From Tetmemena sp. SeJ-2015 (Eukaryota > Ciliophora > Spirotrichea > Sporadotrichida > Oxytrichidae): a stretch of DNA of 64,000 nt. The DNA lies in contig JAJKFJ010021174.1 in the NCBI GenBank assembly GCA_027382625.1, positions 62,001 to 126,000 of the forward strand. The letters are read 5' to 3'. Positions 33,169 to 43,045 of this stretch are shown here, piece after piece (the first letter of the stretch is position 1; each line of letters begins with the position of its first letter). Below the pieces are notes generated by a model that was not told where the DNA came from, ran no database searches, and saw only the letters and a list, made by a program, of their open reading frames with translations. A program made the translations under genes and the position numbers.

Positions 33169-35055
33169 ATGGCAGACGAAGATCCTAGGGCTCTCATGAG
33201 ACTCATTAAAAACATGTATGACACATTTGAGTTAGTCACAATAAAAATATTTAATCATGAGCATAAGGATTTTAAGATGAGTTAGATCCACCCAATGCGA
33301 AGGATTACACACAAGATGGAATAGAACTCTATGTTGAGTTGCATGCAGCCTTCGTCAAGCGAGGTTTCGACAAACTTTAATTTTTTGATAGTCAGATCAT
33401 ATTTTATTTAACTTCCTTCTGTAAGCAATCTGTACATTATTTCTGGCCTTTCGAATTAACAGCATCTGTGAAAGATATATTGATCATAATTTGTAGGGGA
33501 TGCAAGGACTCGATGGCGGGCAGCCCTGGTTCATTTATTGGCTGAGCGAGGCACTAGAAGTGCTCAATCTAAAAGCAAACAGTGGAGAAGGAGAAGATTT
33601 AGAGCGGTATCTTTATTCATTCATAAAAAGCTAGTAAACTTCAAGTAAGCATATTTAAATATCTGCTAACTAATGAGGAGAAGAGCAAATGTGTTGAATA
33701 TTTGAGGAAGTGCCAAAATAAAGATGGAGGATTTGCAGGAGCACCATACCATCAAAGTCATGTGGCCAGTTCATATGCTGCCATGCTTGCCATAGTCAAC
33801 ATTGGAACTCCAGAAGCCTACTCCATTGTTGATATTTCAAAAGTGTGTTTAAAATAGATTGATAGAGAGGGCATGAGGAAAAATTTCCTCACAGTATCAA
33901 GAACCCATACAAATATTAAGATCCGAACTAGAGGAGTGGCTGGAACATGATCCAAAAAATTTAAGATACAGAGAAATTAACATTTCTTATGATCGACAAG
34001 GCAGGAGAAATTAGTGAAGCCATCCAAGACTTCAGAAGTTGTTGCTTCTGTACCAGGCAGCTTTGTGATCCACAAAAACGGAGAGATAGATATGAGAGGA
34101 GTCTATTGTGGCACTCGTTATAGCAGATATTAAATGTAATTTTAATGATGATACAACTGATTATATTTTGGACATTCTAGATGACTAGATCAAGGATGGA
34201 GTGGGTAATTGTATCGCTTCTTGCCAGACTTATGAATTCGTTAAGATCTTTACATATTTATCTAATGAAGGTGGAATATCTTGCGTGCCATATGGAGAGG
34301 CTCATGGAGGGTACACATTTTGTGGGTTGGCAGCCATGACAATTCTCAATGAGTAGGATAAGCTGAATATTCCCAGGTTGGTTGAGTGGCTGGCAAATCG
34401 CTAGCTGACTGAAGAGGGTGGATTCAATGGAAGAATCAACAAGCTTGGTGGATTCATGTTACAACTTCTGGTAAGGAGCAACTTTTGAATTGGTGGATAT
34501 TGCCTTTTAAAGGGCAAGGGAAATGTGAACCACGAATGGTTATTTAACCAAGATGCTATGTAAGCCTACACAGTGATATGCTGCTAAGAGGGCAAGGGAG
34601 GACTTAAAGATCAAAATAATTTTATTTTATAATGCTATGTGTGATTGTTTAAAGACAAACCAATGAAGAGGCCTGACTACTATCACACCATGTACGCTTC
34701 ATCTGGACTGTCCTTCTCGCAACACCTCTCTGACTACGATCGCTTGCATTCCAAAAACCCTGAAACAGACATCTCATAGACTTTCGATGGAAACTATGAG
34801 GAAGATGTAGTCATTAACACCTCATTAGAAAAATTGTTGAGCTAATTAATGTCCTATATTCTTATTTGGATAGAAAAAGACAAAGAAGAAAGCAAGCAGG
34901 AAATTTAGGAGCACGTGCATGGAAGCTCTAACGATAAGACACTATTTTTATCTGGAATTGAATATGCGAGGATGAGGAGAGTTCATCCAGTGTTCAACGT
35001 CCGTTATGACTACCTATATAAAGCAAAGAACTTCTATAGGAGCCTCAGTTAATGA
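33169..35055 (+). CDS. protein farnesyltransferase beta subunit, seven or more IESs
   Basis: Zinc-dependent beta subunit that transfers farnesyl to CaaX cysteines in a heterodimer with the alpha subunit. After removing pointer-flanked segments the protein reads MADEDPRALMRLIKNMYDTF, ELDPPNAKDYTQDGIELYVE, RGFDKLPSGMQGLDGGQPWF. Then come alpha-alpha-barrel repeats: CQNKDGGFAGAPYHQSHVAS, GEIDMRGVYC, SCQTYEGGISCVPYGEAHGG, YTFCGLAAMTILNEQD, EEGGFNGRINKL, VDSCYNFWQ. The Asp and Cys of the zinc site (D and C in VDSCYNFW) and the late His (DYYHTMYASSGLSFSQH) are present. It ends RRVHPVFNVRYDYLYKAKNF and TGA at 35,053. Two spots need one base fewer (34,110 and 34,447). Length and domain order match the family. 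Confidence 0.95.
33236..33285 (+). other. IES, 50 bp, pointer TGAGTTAG
   Basis: Copies at 33,228-33,235 and 33,278-33,285; removal joins MYDTFEL to DPPNAKDYTQDG and repairs the frame. Confidence 0.93.
33378..33414 (+). other. IES, 37 bp, pointer AACTT
   Basis: Copies at 33,373-33,377 and 33,410-33,414; with the next intron removed gives FDKLPSGMQGLDGGQPWFIY. An IES lies only 6 bp upstream of an intron. Confidence 0.88.
33421..33496 (+). other. GT-AG intron, 76 nt
   Basis: GTAAGC...TGTAG, phase 0, just before GMQGLDGGQPW. Confidence 0.88.
33607..33685 (+). other. GT-AG intron, 79 nt
   Basis: GTATCT...AAGAG; splicing gives GEDLERKCVEYLRKCQNKDG in frame. A pointer solution with AGGAGAAGA was tested and gives the wrong frame. 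Confidence 0.65.
33835..33864 (+). other. IES, 30 bp, pointer TTGATA
   Basis: Copies at 33,829-33,834 and 33,859-33,864; removal gives TPEAYSIVDREGMRKNFL, matching the conserved 'I-N/D-R-E' turn of the family. Confidence 0.9.
33894..34056 (+). other. non-coding interruption: intron (163 nt) or IES with pointer GTA
   Basis: Starts GTATCA and ends ACCAG. Splicing gives NFLTGSFVIHKNGEIDMRG; a pointer GTA would give NFLTVPGSFVIHKNG. Both are in frame, so the type is not settled. It might be an intron containing an IES. Confidence 0.7.
34132..34167 (+). other. IES, 36 bp, pointer ATATT
   Basis: Copies at 34,127-34,131 and 34,163-34,167; removal gives ALVIADILDILDDQIKDGVG. Confidence 0.82.
34237..34269 (+). 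other. IES, 33 bp, pointer TGAA
   Basis: Copies at 34,233-34,236 and 34,266-34,269; removal gives ASCQTYEGGISCVPYGEAHG, a conserved barrel repeat that the segment would otherwise split. Confidence 0.92.
34611..34655 (+). other. IES, 45 bp, pointer TTAAAGA
   Basis: Copies at 34,604-34,610 and 34,649-34,655; contains TGA in frame. Removal gives CCQEGKGGLKDKPMKRPDYY, as in the family. Confidence 0.95.
34834..34878 (+). other. IES, 45 bp, pointer TAGAAAAA
   Basis: Eight-base copies at 34,826-34,833 and 34,871-34,878; removal gives INTSLEKDKEESKQEIQ. Confidence 0.85.
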
Positions 35056-35280
35056 AGATAAAGGAACTTTAAGCAAAAGATTATTGATGTCGATTTATTG
35101 TCTTAAATTTCTAGAAGGAGCAAATAGATTTTTTAATTAAAATACTCATATGAAAAGTGGTGGCGATTAGTTTTTCTTAATTCCATAACATCTTATTGCC
35201 TTTTAACTGCTTAAATTTCTTATTACAATCAATCACCTAGCAAAGTAGTAGTTTTAGCTTACGATTATCTTAAGTACTCA

Positions 35281-36544
35281 TCATATCTATTTTTTATGAC
35301 AACTATATATTTTTGAGCTCATTCCTTCATCTTTTGGAACTTAAAAAAGCTAATTTAAATTACCATATAATAAACTTGAATAGCTGATTGCTGTGAGGCC
35401 TTTCTTACGCATGTAGAAGATTAGGAAAGAGAAGGAGAACCCTACTAAGCCAATTATGCCTACGAACATCAAGAAACCAGAGTAGATGTTGCTATTGTCT
35501 ATAGAAATAATTATTTGCGTTAAACTTTAAGCATTAATTGCTTACCTTGAATCCAAGAAACAAGCTCATCTTTACAGTTTCCTACTGGAGGTCCCAAAGC
35601 CACATTTGAGAAGAGAAGGTAGTTGGGGGTGGTGCAAATGCCCGCGCAGCTGAAGGACTTTTCAAGTGCCTGTATTGCTGGTAGTATCTTGTCTCTCTAG
35701 TAGTTAGTCAGAGAATCTGAGGGGCAGTCAGTCAGTTCATAAACACCCATGGCATCAGTAACCATCGTAACCTGTTGAGTAGCAGGCCACTTAGATTTAT
35801 CAGCTGCACAAGGACACTGAGAAGTGCAGAGGATCTTAGACCCGCGGACATAGATGTCATCAATTTAGTATGCCATTCCTGCTTTCGTAGAGCAATTCTT
35901 CTGTAATTCAGCGTCCAGAGAATCTAAATGCAAATAATTACTATCATGCTTAAGCGATTCCCTTATGAGCAATGAGCTAATATTCTTTCACTTACTTCTG
36001 AGAATAAGGATTGCAATCGAAAGAGCCACGAAGATCAGCATAATTGACATCGCCATGAATCCATACTGTAAAAGATTTAGAGAATTAATGTTTCTTACCA
36101 AAAAGGCTAGGCAATGGTTTTTGGAGTAAGCAGCAGTAACACCGATAGCTGCTGTCACCATAAGGAAGGAACCACAAACTATCATTATGAGGAAAACCAT
36201 TTAGTTTATTCCTAGAATCTTTAGCACATCATTGTTTATTGATTAGCCTCCAAGCACAAAGATTGCCACAGACACAGCCTATAAAGGATTTAGACATCTC
36301 CTAAGCAAAGCAATGGAGAAATTTATCTAGCAGATATTTCCCGCTTTGACATTAACTATCTCTCACAGAGAAAGACTATCAAGTCAGTTATCCAATTATC
36401 CAGAAACGATTTATTGCCTCACTGTTCCATAATTTGAAATTGGAAACTCATTAAGCCCTTAGCTTTAAGTGTACTCAACTTACTGTAAAAGCGCAAGCCA
36501 CATACTGCAATAGTGGCTCTCACACATTTTTTATCTAAAGCCAT
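35281..36544 (-). CDS. tetraspanin-like four-pass membrane protein
   Basis: ATG read leftward from 36,544 (MALDKKCVRATIAVCGLRFY). Hydrophobic segments: AVSVAIFVLGG; MVFLIMIVCGSFLMVTAAIG; LLQYGFMAMSIMLIFVALSI region; then, after a Cys-rich extracellular loop (NCSTKAGM...ILCTSQCPCA; LTDCPSDSL; FSCAGICTTPNYLLF; VGNCKDELVSW), a last helix FLMFVGIIGLVGFSFSFLIF with a short cytoplasmic tail. The layout (small loop, large Cys loop between TM3 and TM4) is that of tetraspanins, although the usual CCG is not seen. At least three introns are clear (33, 72, 47 nt). The N-terminal interruption (about 36,295-36,480) is mixed intron/IES. TGA at 35,281 is approximate. Confidence 0.75.
35499..35545 (-). other. 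GT-AG intron, 47 nt
   Basis: Read leftward: GTAAGC...TATAG; joins DELVSWIQ to DNSNIYSGFLMFVG. Confidence 0.82.
35924..35995 (-). other. GT-AG intron, 72 nt
   Basis: Read leftward: GTAAGT...TTTAG; joins IAILILRN to SLDAELQKNCSTKAG. Confidence 0.82.
36066..36098 (-). other. GT-AG intron, 33 nt
   Basis: Read leftward: GTAAGA...TACAG; joins NHCLAFL to YGFMAMSIMLIF. Confidence 0.7.
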
Positions 36545-36690
36545 TGAATAGCCCTCTATTATTTCAATATTTATCTCAAATTAAAATAAATTATTTCAAT
36601 ATAGTCATCAACATCACTGCACCTGCATTCTCTTCTTATAATTTATAGTTGTCGTAGAACGATTTAATTAATTCTTTTCAGTTGATAAAA

Positions 36691-39600
36691 ATGTAAACAA
36701 ACCCAAACAGCAACTAGATAAACAGTAGCAGCAATCAGCAACCACCTCCTATAAATACTGCAGGTAAATATAAATGAAAACTATAATCAATTGATACTAA
36801 GCAATTAGAAGATACCTCTGAAAGAAATTTTTCACTTCAAAGTTTAAGTGGAGTGTAAAATTTGCTTAGCACCTTGAATATTTTAAGTCAAGATTATTAA
36901 TTTTGAAACTTATGATTATATAGGATTGCATATCATAAATCCTATATTGATCGATCCCAGCAGTGCAGGCAACAACAGTGCAAGTAATCACAGTCAGCAG
37001 TCTTCCACCCTTCCCAATGACTTGGGAATGATCAAGCCCATGCATTCGTGGGAAAGTCAAGAGAAACTGCTAGAGGACTACTTCAATTAGGAAGTTAGGG
37101 ACTGCTTGATCTTTGAAGACTTCAGATTCTCCAAGCATGAATGGGACAACATCCCTTCTTATATTAATTGTTTAAATGTAATACATATTAATCCCTGGAG
37201 TCTTACCTCGCTTCATGTTTTACCTGAGCAAGTATGTGTGTGGGCTCTCAGGTTTCTGCAAATAGGTTTCAATCCAAGAGACCACTGAATCTATCCGCAG
37301 AGACCTAGACGGCAAGTATTCTGTAAGTTAAAGACGACATTTATTCCCCTATGCAAGATTCCTAACTTTGAAATAGTTTTTGGTTGATCAGAGTAAAAAA
37401 GCAAGGGAGGTTGACTTAAGAGAGAAAAAGTAACTTACTGAGAGAATAGACAACTAGCAAGATGAGGTGCAAGCGTTTTAAAATTACATCCAGGAAGCAG
37501 AAGCGAAAATAGCGAAGGATTTGAGTGAGAGCATGTATCAGTACTATCAAAGACCAAGTGAAATGCATTTTGAAGCCAAAGAGTGAATAATGGATTACAA
37601 TTTGAGACTCCTTAAATATTTTAAGAGTTCATTAACGAGAGCTTGGACAGAGAGATACACAAGAATCGCTCTCAGCAGTACTCACTGCATCAACTGAGGG
37701 AACTGTTCTTCATGCCCCTTAAATCGCTCACGCTTGAGGCATGATTACGAAGAGACCTAAAAGATGAGTAAGGAGCATGATGTCACAATTAAGGAGCTCA
37801 TTTTGACAGACGAAGCACTTAGGAAATATGTGGACTAGCGAGTCACACTTATAGAAAAGAGGATTGATGACATGGAAGACAAGAATTTTAATTTTGCTAA
37901 TAAAATACTATTAATTATGAATCAACTGCAATAGCAGTATAATGAGGCAAAGTAGTTTGAGCTAAACAACAGGCTACTCATTCATTAGGACTACATATCG
38001 AAGCTTTAAGATTTTCAGAAAGATTAGTAAAAGACTAATGATGCTACAAGAGCTGCCTTCGATAAAACTCAATAGAAGATACAGCAGGAGAAGGAGAATC
38101 TTTAACAGATGATCAACTTGCAGATTGATTAGCTTGCAGGCAAGGTTAGTGAGGTGGAGTAATTTGCTATTAGTTAAATTGAAGGACTCACTGGAAGCGT
38201 TGATGATTTTAAGGAGTGGACTAGAGACTCTTTAAACAAGAAGGAGTCCATCAATAATTTAAACTGTTATTAACATTTTGTGGTTGCTTTTTAATCATGA
38301 TGAAGCACGTGGAGGGAGTAAACCAGTCTTTAATAAAGCTGATTGATGAGACAGCAGCAGATATGAACCAGAAGAGAATAGAGATCCAGATAAAGTACGA
38401 AAAGAAATTCAACAAAGTGAAGGAAGTAATAACAAAGTACTTCGAGAGGTATGATGCGGACCTGGAAGAGCTTAAAATCAATATGAAGGTGCTAAATCAG
38501 AAGTATGCTGACTGGTCCAAGATACTTATTGAGCCATCCTCACTGAACGAAGCAAGGCTGTATGCTTTAGAGACCAGACTTCACGAAGAGGAGGACATAA
38601 GAATAAAGGAGTACGAGTATGTGAGAGACTTAATGAAGAAGCTGATCTTTTCTTTGGAGTAAACTAGTCAAGCTGCTCTAGATGGTAACTCTCAAACCAC
38701 TTAAGCGCAGTTCTCTCAAACTACTTACAATTTGGGAGGTCTAGGAGCTGCTAGATAGAACAAGAACGCAACTACTGGGATCAATGAAAGATCAAACACA
38801 GCAGACACTAGAGCCACTCTCTAAACCCCTCAGCTACCCAACCTTCTAAATAACTAAGCCTTGAATGGAACGAAGATAAATCCCATGTCTGCATAGACTG
38901 CTCTTCCGGGTCAAAGTACAAATGAGAAGCAGCAGTTGCTCTAAGAGATGAACCTCAGCTTGCAGAATAAGACTAACGATATTACTGATGCTTAAGAGAC
39001 TAAATTTCCTAAAATCTAGCTTAGATGGCCACAGCCCGAAACAAACTACCACGCACATGAGACTTAAGAACAAGAAGAAAAGAGACAATAGGGTAGTTGA
39101 GATCTGGCGAAAGGAAATGGAGGCTCCAACTTATTCATTCGTACCTATATGGCATATCTTATAAGCTATTTCTTTAAACTGTCCCTGAAATATTGCAAAA
39201 TTACTTGAGGAATAAGAAGCCTATCAACATTGATCTTACCATAGATAACATCATGAAAGGTAAAAAGAATTGTGTTTTAAATTGATAACTACGAACAGAG
39301 AGCAGTCTCTAACTTATAGTCATTAAACATGTCTATTAACATGTAGAACTCCTTTTCAGGAGCAGCCCACTCAAGAAACCCAGAGGGCTCTCTTATCTTG
39401 TAAAATGGAAACTCCTAACCCTAAGGAGAAGAGCATTTACAGGTAATAAACTCCAAGAGAGGCTAATACTAATGACCCAGCAAGCTACGACCGTTTGAAC
39501 ACTAACTTTGAAGCGTCTACTGCCACTAACTTGAATAATCCCACACAGATGAGCAAGATTACGAATGATTCTGCTTTCATCACTCAACCAAGGAGACAGA

Positions 39601-40204
39601 TCAACTTGGGAATGAGAAACGGCCATAGCACTTTCAATGCAGTTGGAGCGGTCAAATGGGGCAGGATATACAGCAAATATGAACAACAGCGGAGGCTAAT
39701 AGACTCAACTAGTCTTTCAATCAAACTACAGAGCAAAACTCTTCTATACTTAATACCACAGCCAATCTTGCTGAGAAGATCTTCCTTATTTTTATCACTT
39801 GCATTTTATATTTTTCATTTGATCAACAAGAATAAGTTTTTGACTAACTCAGACCACAAAAAGATCAAACTGGAATCTATAATGTCACTTATATTTGTGT
39901 ATTATCGATAGGGAAAGAGCATCAGAGACCAAAAGAAAAGTTACTGGATGGATTCTGGTAGGAATTTGACTCCCAAAATCAAGCACATATTGCAAAGCAG
40001 AATCAGTTGATGAAGTCCAAGTATTAATCTGCCATTCAATAGCAATAGTAGCAACAGCAACAAGTAAAAGCAAACACGAGTGCTTAGTAGCAAACTCCTT
40101 CTAATCGCCAGCTTAAATAAAGCATTGAAGAAGGCAGCTAGGATCTGGTCAAAGGAGCTTATTACACCAGTGAAAGTTTAGCACAAATAAGTGAAACTAT
40201 ATGA
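36691..40204 (+). CDS. coiled-coil protein, unknown
   Basis: ATG at 36,691 (MQTNPNSNQINSSSNQQPPP). After an interruption (about 36,760-36,950) an ordered N-terminal block follows: EKLLEDYFNQEVRDCLIFED and FRFSKHEWDNIPGVLPRFMF then YLSKYVCGLSGFCKQVSIQE. Long coiled coils come next (KKQLTERIDNQQDEVQAFQN; EALRKYVDQRVTLIEKRIDD; NLQIDQLAGKVSEVEQFAIS; NQSLIKLIDETAADMNQKRI; EARLYALETRLHEEEDIRIK). The C-terminal third is Asn/Gln/Thr-rich and ends GAYYTSESLAQISETI with TGA at 40,202. Three IESs and one intron are precise. A one-base break occurs near 37,736 and further frame changes at about 39,130-39,900. It looks structural; no family recognised. Confidence 0.72.
37157..37196 (+). other. IES, 40 bp, pointer ATCCCT
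   Basis: Copies at 37,151-37,156 and 37,191-37,196; removal joins KHEWDNIPGVLPRFMFYLSK and repairs the frame. Confidence 0.88.
37323..37391 (+). other. GT-AG intron, 69 nt
   Basis: GTAAGT...ATCAG; joins DLDGKYS to SKKAREVDLREKKQLTE. Confidence 0.78.
37585..37628 (+). other. IES, 44 bp, pointer AAGAGT
   Basis: Copies at 37,579-37,584 and 37,623-37,628; removes a TGA and gives HFEAKEFINESLDREIHKNR. Confidence 0.85.
38254..38297 (+). other. IES, 44 bp, pointer ATCA
   Basis: Copies at 38,250-38,253 and 38,294-38,297; removal joins LNKKESI to MMKHVEGVNQSLIKLID in one coiled coil. Confidence 0.78.
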
Positions 40205-41157
40205 ACCTATATTTTATAGAATATTATTCTTCTTACTATTACCAAATCATTTTAAGAATACATATAAGATACAATTAGTGTAATGGATAAATTTTTATAG
40301 GCATCTCAAGCAAGATTTTTTAGCTATTAGCTTATGAATTTATTCCAAAATATGGATTTTTGCGCAGATTATAACAGATTTTATAAATCTAGTAAGTAAA
40401 ATCTCTTTTACTTCCTTTATATGAATCGAATGAAAATATTCTTCTAAAATTGGTAGAAATAAAATATGAACTCGCATGAATACAACTTATCTATTCTCTT
40501 TTCCTATTGCAAATAGTAGAAACTGGAAATTCTTGTTCTCTTCCTTCCGAGAATGTATTGCTTAAATAATTAAAACTTAATTACTCACCCTCAGAAGATT
40601 TGAGTTTGATAGATTTAGCTATTTTAATAATTATTGTTATTAATTGATGAATTATTGTGAAAGACCTTTGTGGTGTCGTAGGAGGTAGAGGAGGGAGGAT
40701 ATTTATTAAAGAGTCTAAATCTAACTTTGATTGATTTATTATAATAATAAATTACTCTATTACACAGCACCATAATTGATTGCAATTTATTATTCTAGGG
40801 AAATTATTTTCTCATTTTGAGATTAAGATGAAAGGAAAGAGGGTTTGCGATAATTCCAGAATCCTAGTGAAGTAGTAAACTAGGAGTAAGCGGGGCTGGA
40901 AGCTGTTCACCATTCATTTTAATGTTATAAAAAAGCATTTAAGGTATATTTATTTAATGTATTCTAGCACTGTTTTCTCTTCTGTCACTCGAGTCTCTCG
41001 CTAATCAAGAGCTTTATTATAGTATATTTTGTCTATAATGTTTGATTTTTTATATTAGAGCTTGCTGCTGATAGCTCAGTGGCATTCAATCTTAAACCAT
41101 CTCAAAACTTTATTAAATAAGCTCTTTTAGTTAAAATATAATTTTTATCAAAGAAGA
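40205..41157. other. AT-rich intergenic, no gene seen
   Basis: No open frame of family interest on either strand; TGA frequent. Precedes the surface-protein array. Confidence 0.6.
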
Positions 41158-43045
41158 ATGCTGCAAGACGATGGAGACGGAGACGACACGGGGGACGCTG
41201 GTGATGATGGAGATGCTGGAGACGATGGTGGAGATGCTGGTGATGATGGCGATGGGGGTGATGGCGGGGAGACTGAGGAAGAAGTTGATCCAAATGCGGA
41301 CCTCTTAGGTAATTCATTTAATATTTGTGAATAACTGTATTTTAGCATTGACTGGCCGTGATTTCGCAAGTTGCTAAGCGTTCGCTGCCTTATTTAGCGT
41401 GACTGACCAGTCTCAGGTCATAAGTCCTGATTTAATCTTTCAAATATAAGAAGAAGCAATTATATAATAGATTTGCAGACTTAGACTCTATTATAATAAT
41501 AGCATTTTTAATAACGTTTTTAACTTTTTGAGACTAAAACTTGCCCATAGATGAGAAACTGTGGCTCTTTCATTCTCCCTAACAATACAAAAAAGAGAAG
41601 AAAAAAAAAACATAAGCAGTCATCTTTTAAAGATTAGAAATTTGCTCTAGTTATTATCATAAATTAAAAACAAAAAAACTTAATGGCAATTGGTAAATGG
41701 AGGTTGCTAATGGACTCGCTCATTGCAAATAACGTGTTCTCAATCATCAGCAAACACACCAGTCTATAATATTAAATGGCTTTACTCAACTATTATCTAA
41801 TTTATTAAGTGAGGATCAGAGTGAGAACCAACTCCATGCCTGACCACTGCTTCGCCACCAACGGCAACCAAATATTGGAAAGCTTCTTAGACTTTGAAGT
41901 TAACTTCAATGTGGATTTGAAGAAGATTCAGCTTCTAGATACCAACAGCAGTTTCACTCAATTTAAAATTAAGATGTCTATCTACTCAAGCGAGTTCAGT
42001 TCTTTGCAGCACTTCGTGGATCAAGGATCAAACTAGCGCCTCTATGCAAGCTGCTGCCTTGTTTATCAACGCTGGAACTCTCGACAACATTGTGGGAATC
42101 GCACTCAATGGTGTTCCTCTTTTCTCTATAGTTTTTACTCAATTGCTTTATTAAGTTCTCTGGACTACAACCAAACCAGTTGGACGCTCTCTATCCAGCC
42201 TTCACTGGCGCTGCGAGAGTTGATTCAATTCATCAATCCTATGATAATTATAAAGTATCATTTGCTATATTTATTGAATGGTGAACGTAGACGAGTGCTT
42301 CGGAACTTACCTCAACACTTATTTAGTAAGGGATGGATTTAATAAATAAGTGAACAACACTAAGACATATCACTATCACTCCTATTCGGAGTGTATCTGG
42401 GATAACTTATATAAGTAAGGAGGTCTATAGCTCACTCAGTGCCAAAACATTCAGGCTTGTCTTTTCAGACCCTTCTTATTCATATAATATGAATCGCATT
42501 GAAATGGAATATTCATGGATGCAGTCACTGATGAGGATAACAAGATTCTCAAAGTTATTGGAATTGCTAAGGACGGACATCCCATTCAATCATATTTCCA
42601 AAAATATAAGCAGCTTTCGGTATCTCTGAATTGAATTTTTTTTATTGTTGGGCCTTGGAAAGACCAAATTATTTAACATCTTATTTTTGTTAGACCTGGC
42701 GAGCTCTGGGAGCCTTGCGATCTCGATTCTTGTAAAATTTGCATATAGAGCAATGCTTTTAGCTTTTTGTAATGGAATAACCATAGAAGGCCAATACTAT
42801 TATTTAATCATTTTATTATTATACTACTACGCAATGACTATGTTCTTCCCTTACACAGTCGGCTGTTGGGGCCCTGCTTCAATAATATATCTATAAATCT
42901 ATATTTATGTTGTTTTTGCTACTCCAGGCAAATATTTAATGCTGAATTGCTCCCTAAATTCCAAGATCTGCACAGAAACCGCTGGATCATCTGCAACATT
43001 CTTAACCTACTCAATCCTGTCAATCTTCTTAGTAGTTAAATTTAT
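41158..43045 (+). CDS. surface-protein paralog A: Gly/Asp stalk + YHYH-like head
   Basis: ATG at 41,158 (MLQDDGDGDDTGDAGDDGDA), an acidic Gly/Asp stalk to about 41,300, then the head shared with three downstream genes: CQAFAALFSVTDQSQVISPD; CPQMRNCGSFILPNN; WTRSLQITCSQSSANTPVRI; RVRTNSMPDHCFATNG; NAGTLDNIVGIALNGVPLFS; LYPAFTGAARV; VDECFGTYLN; TKTYHYHSYSECIWDN; KVIGIAKDGHPI; GELWEPCDLDSC; YYYAMTMFFPYTVGCWGPA; NCSLNSKICTE and a hydrophobic end (FLTYSILSIFLVV). The paired 'G-I-A-x-D/N-G-x-P/H' and 'YHYH' motifs resemble the YHYH domain (Pfam). It is likely extracellular and membrane- or GPI-anchored (inference). Three precise IESs; one extra base at 42,034. The 3' end is approximate. Confidence 0.7.
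41764..41810 (+). other. IES site i in paralog A, 47 bp, pointer AGT
   Basis: Copies at 41,761-41,763 and 41,808-41,810; removal gives CSQSSANTPVRIRVRTNSMP. Confidence 0.85.
42128..42161 (+). other. IES site ii in paralog A, 34 bp, pointer TTCTCT
   Basis: Copies at 42,122-42,127 and 42,156-42,161; removal gives GIALNGVPLFSGLQPNQLDA. Confidence 0.88.
42320..42361 (+). other. IES site iii in paralog A, 42 bp, pointer CAACACT
   Basis: Copies at 42,313-42,319 and 42,355-42,361; removal gives DECFGTYLNTKTYHYHSYSE. Confidence 0.88.

Noticed and set aside
34237..34269. GT-AG intron inside this segment of the farnesyltransferase gene
   Set aside because: The only GT...AG pair gives the wrong frame and destroys EGGISCVPYGE; the TGAA pointer solution is exact.
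33169..35055. Reading the farnesyltransferase locus as a pseudogene with stops and insertions
   Set aside because: TAA/TAG stand at Gln positions, and every insertion is bounded by a direct repeat whose collapse restores the protein; decay would not do this.
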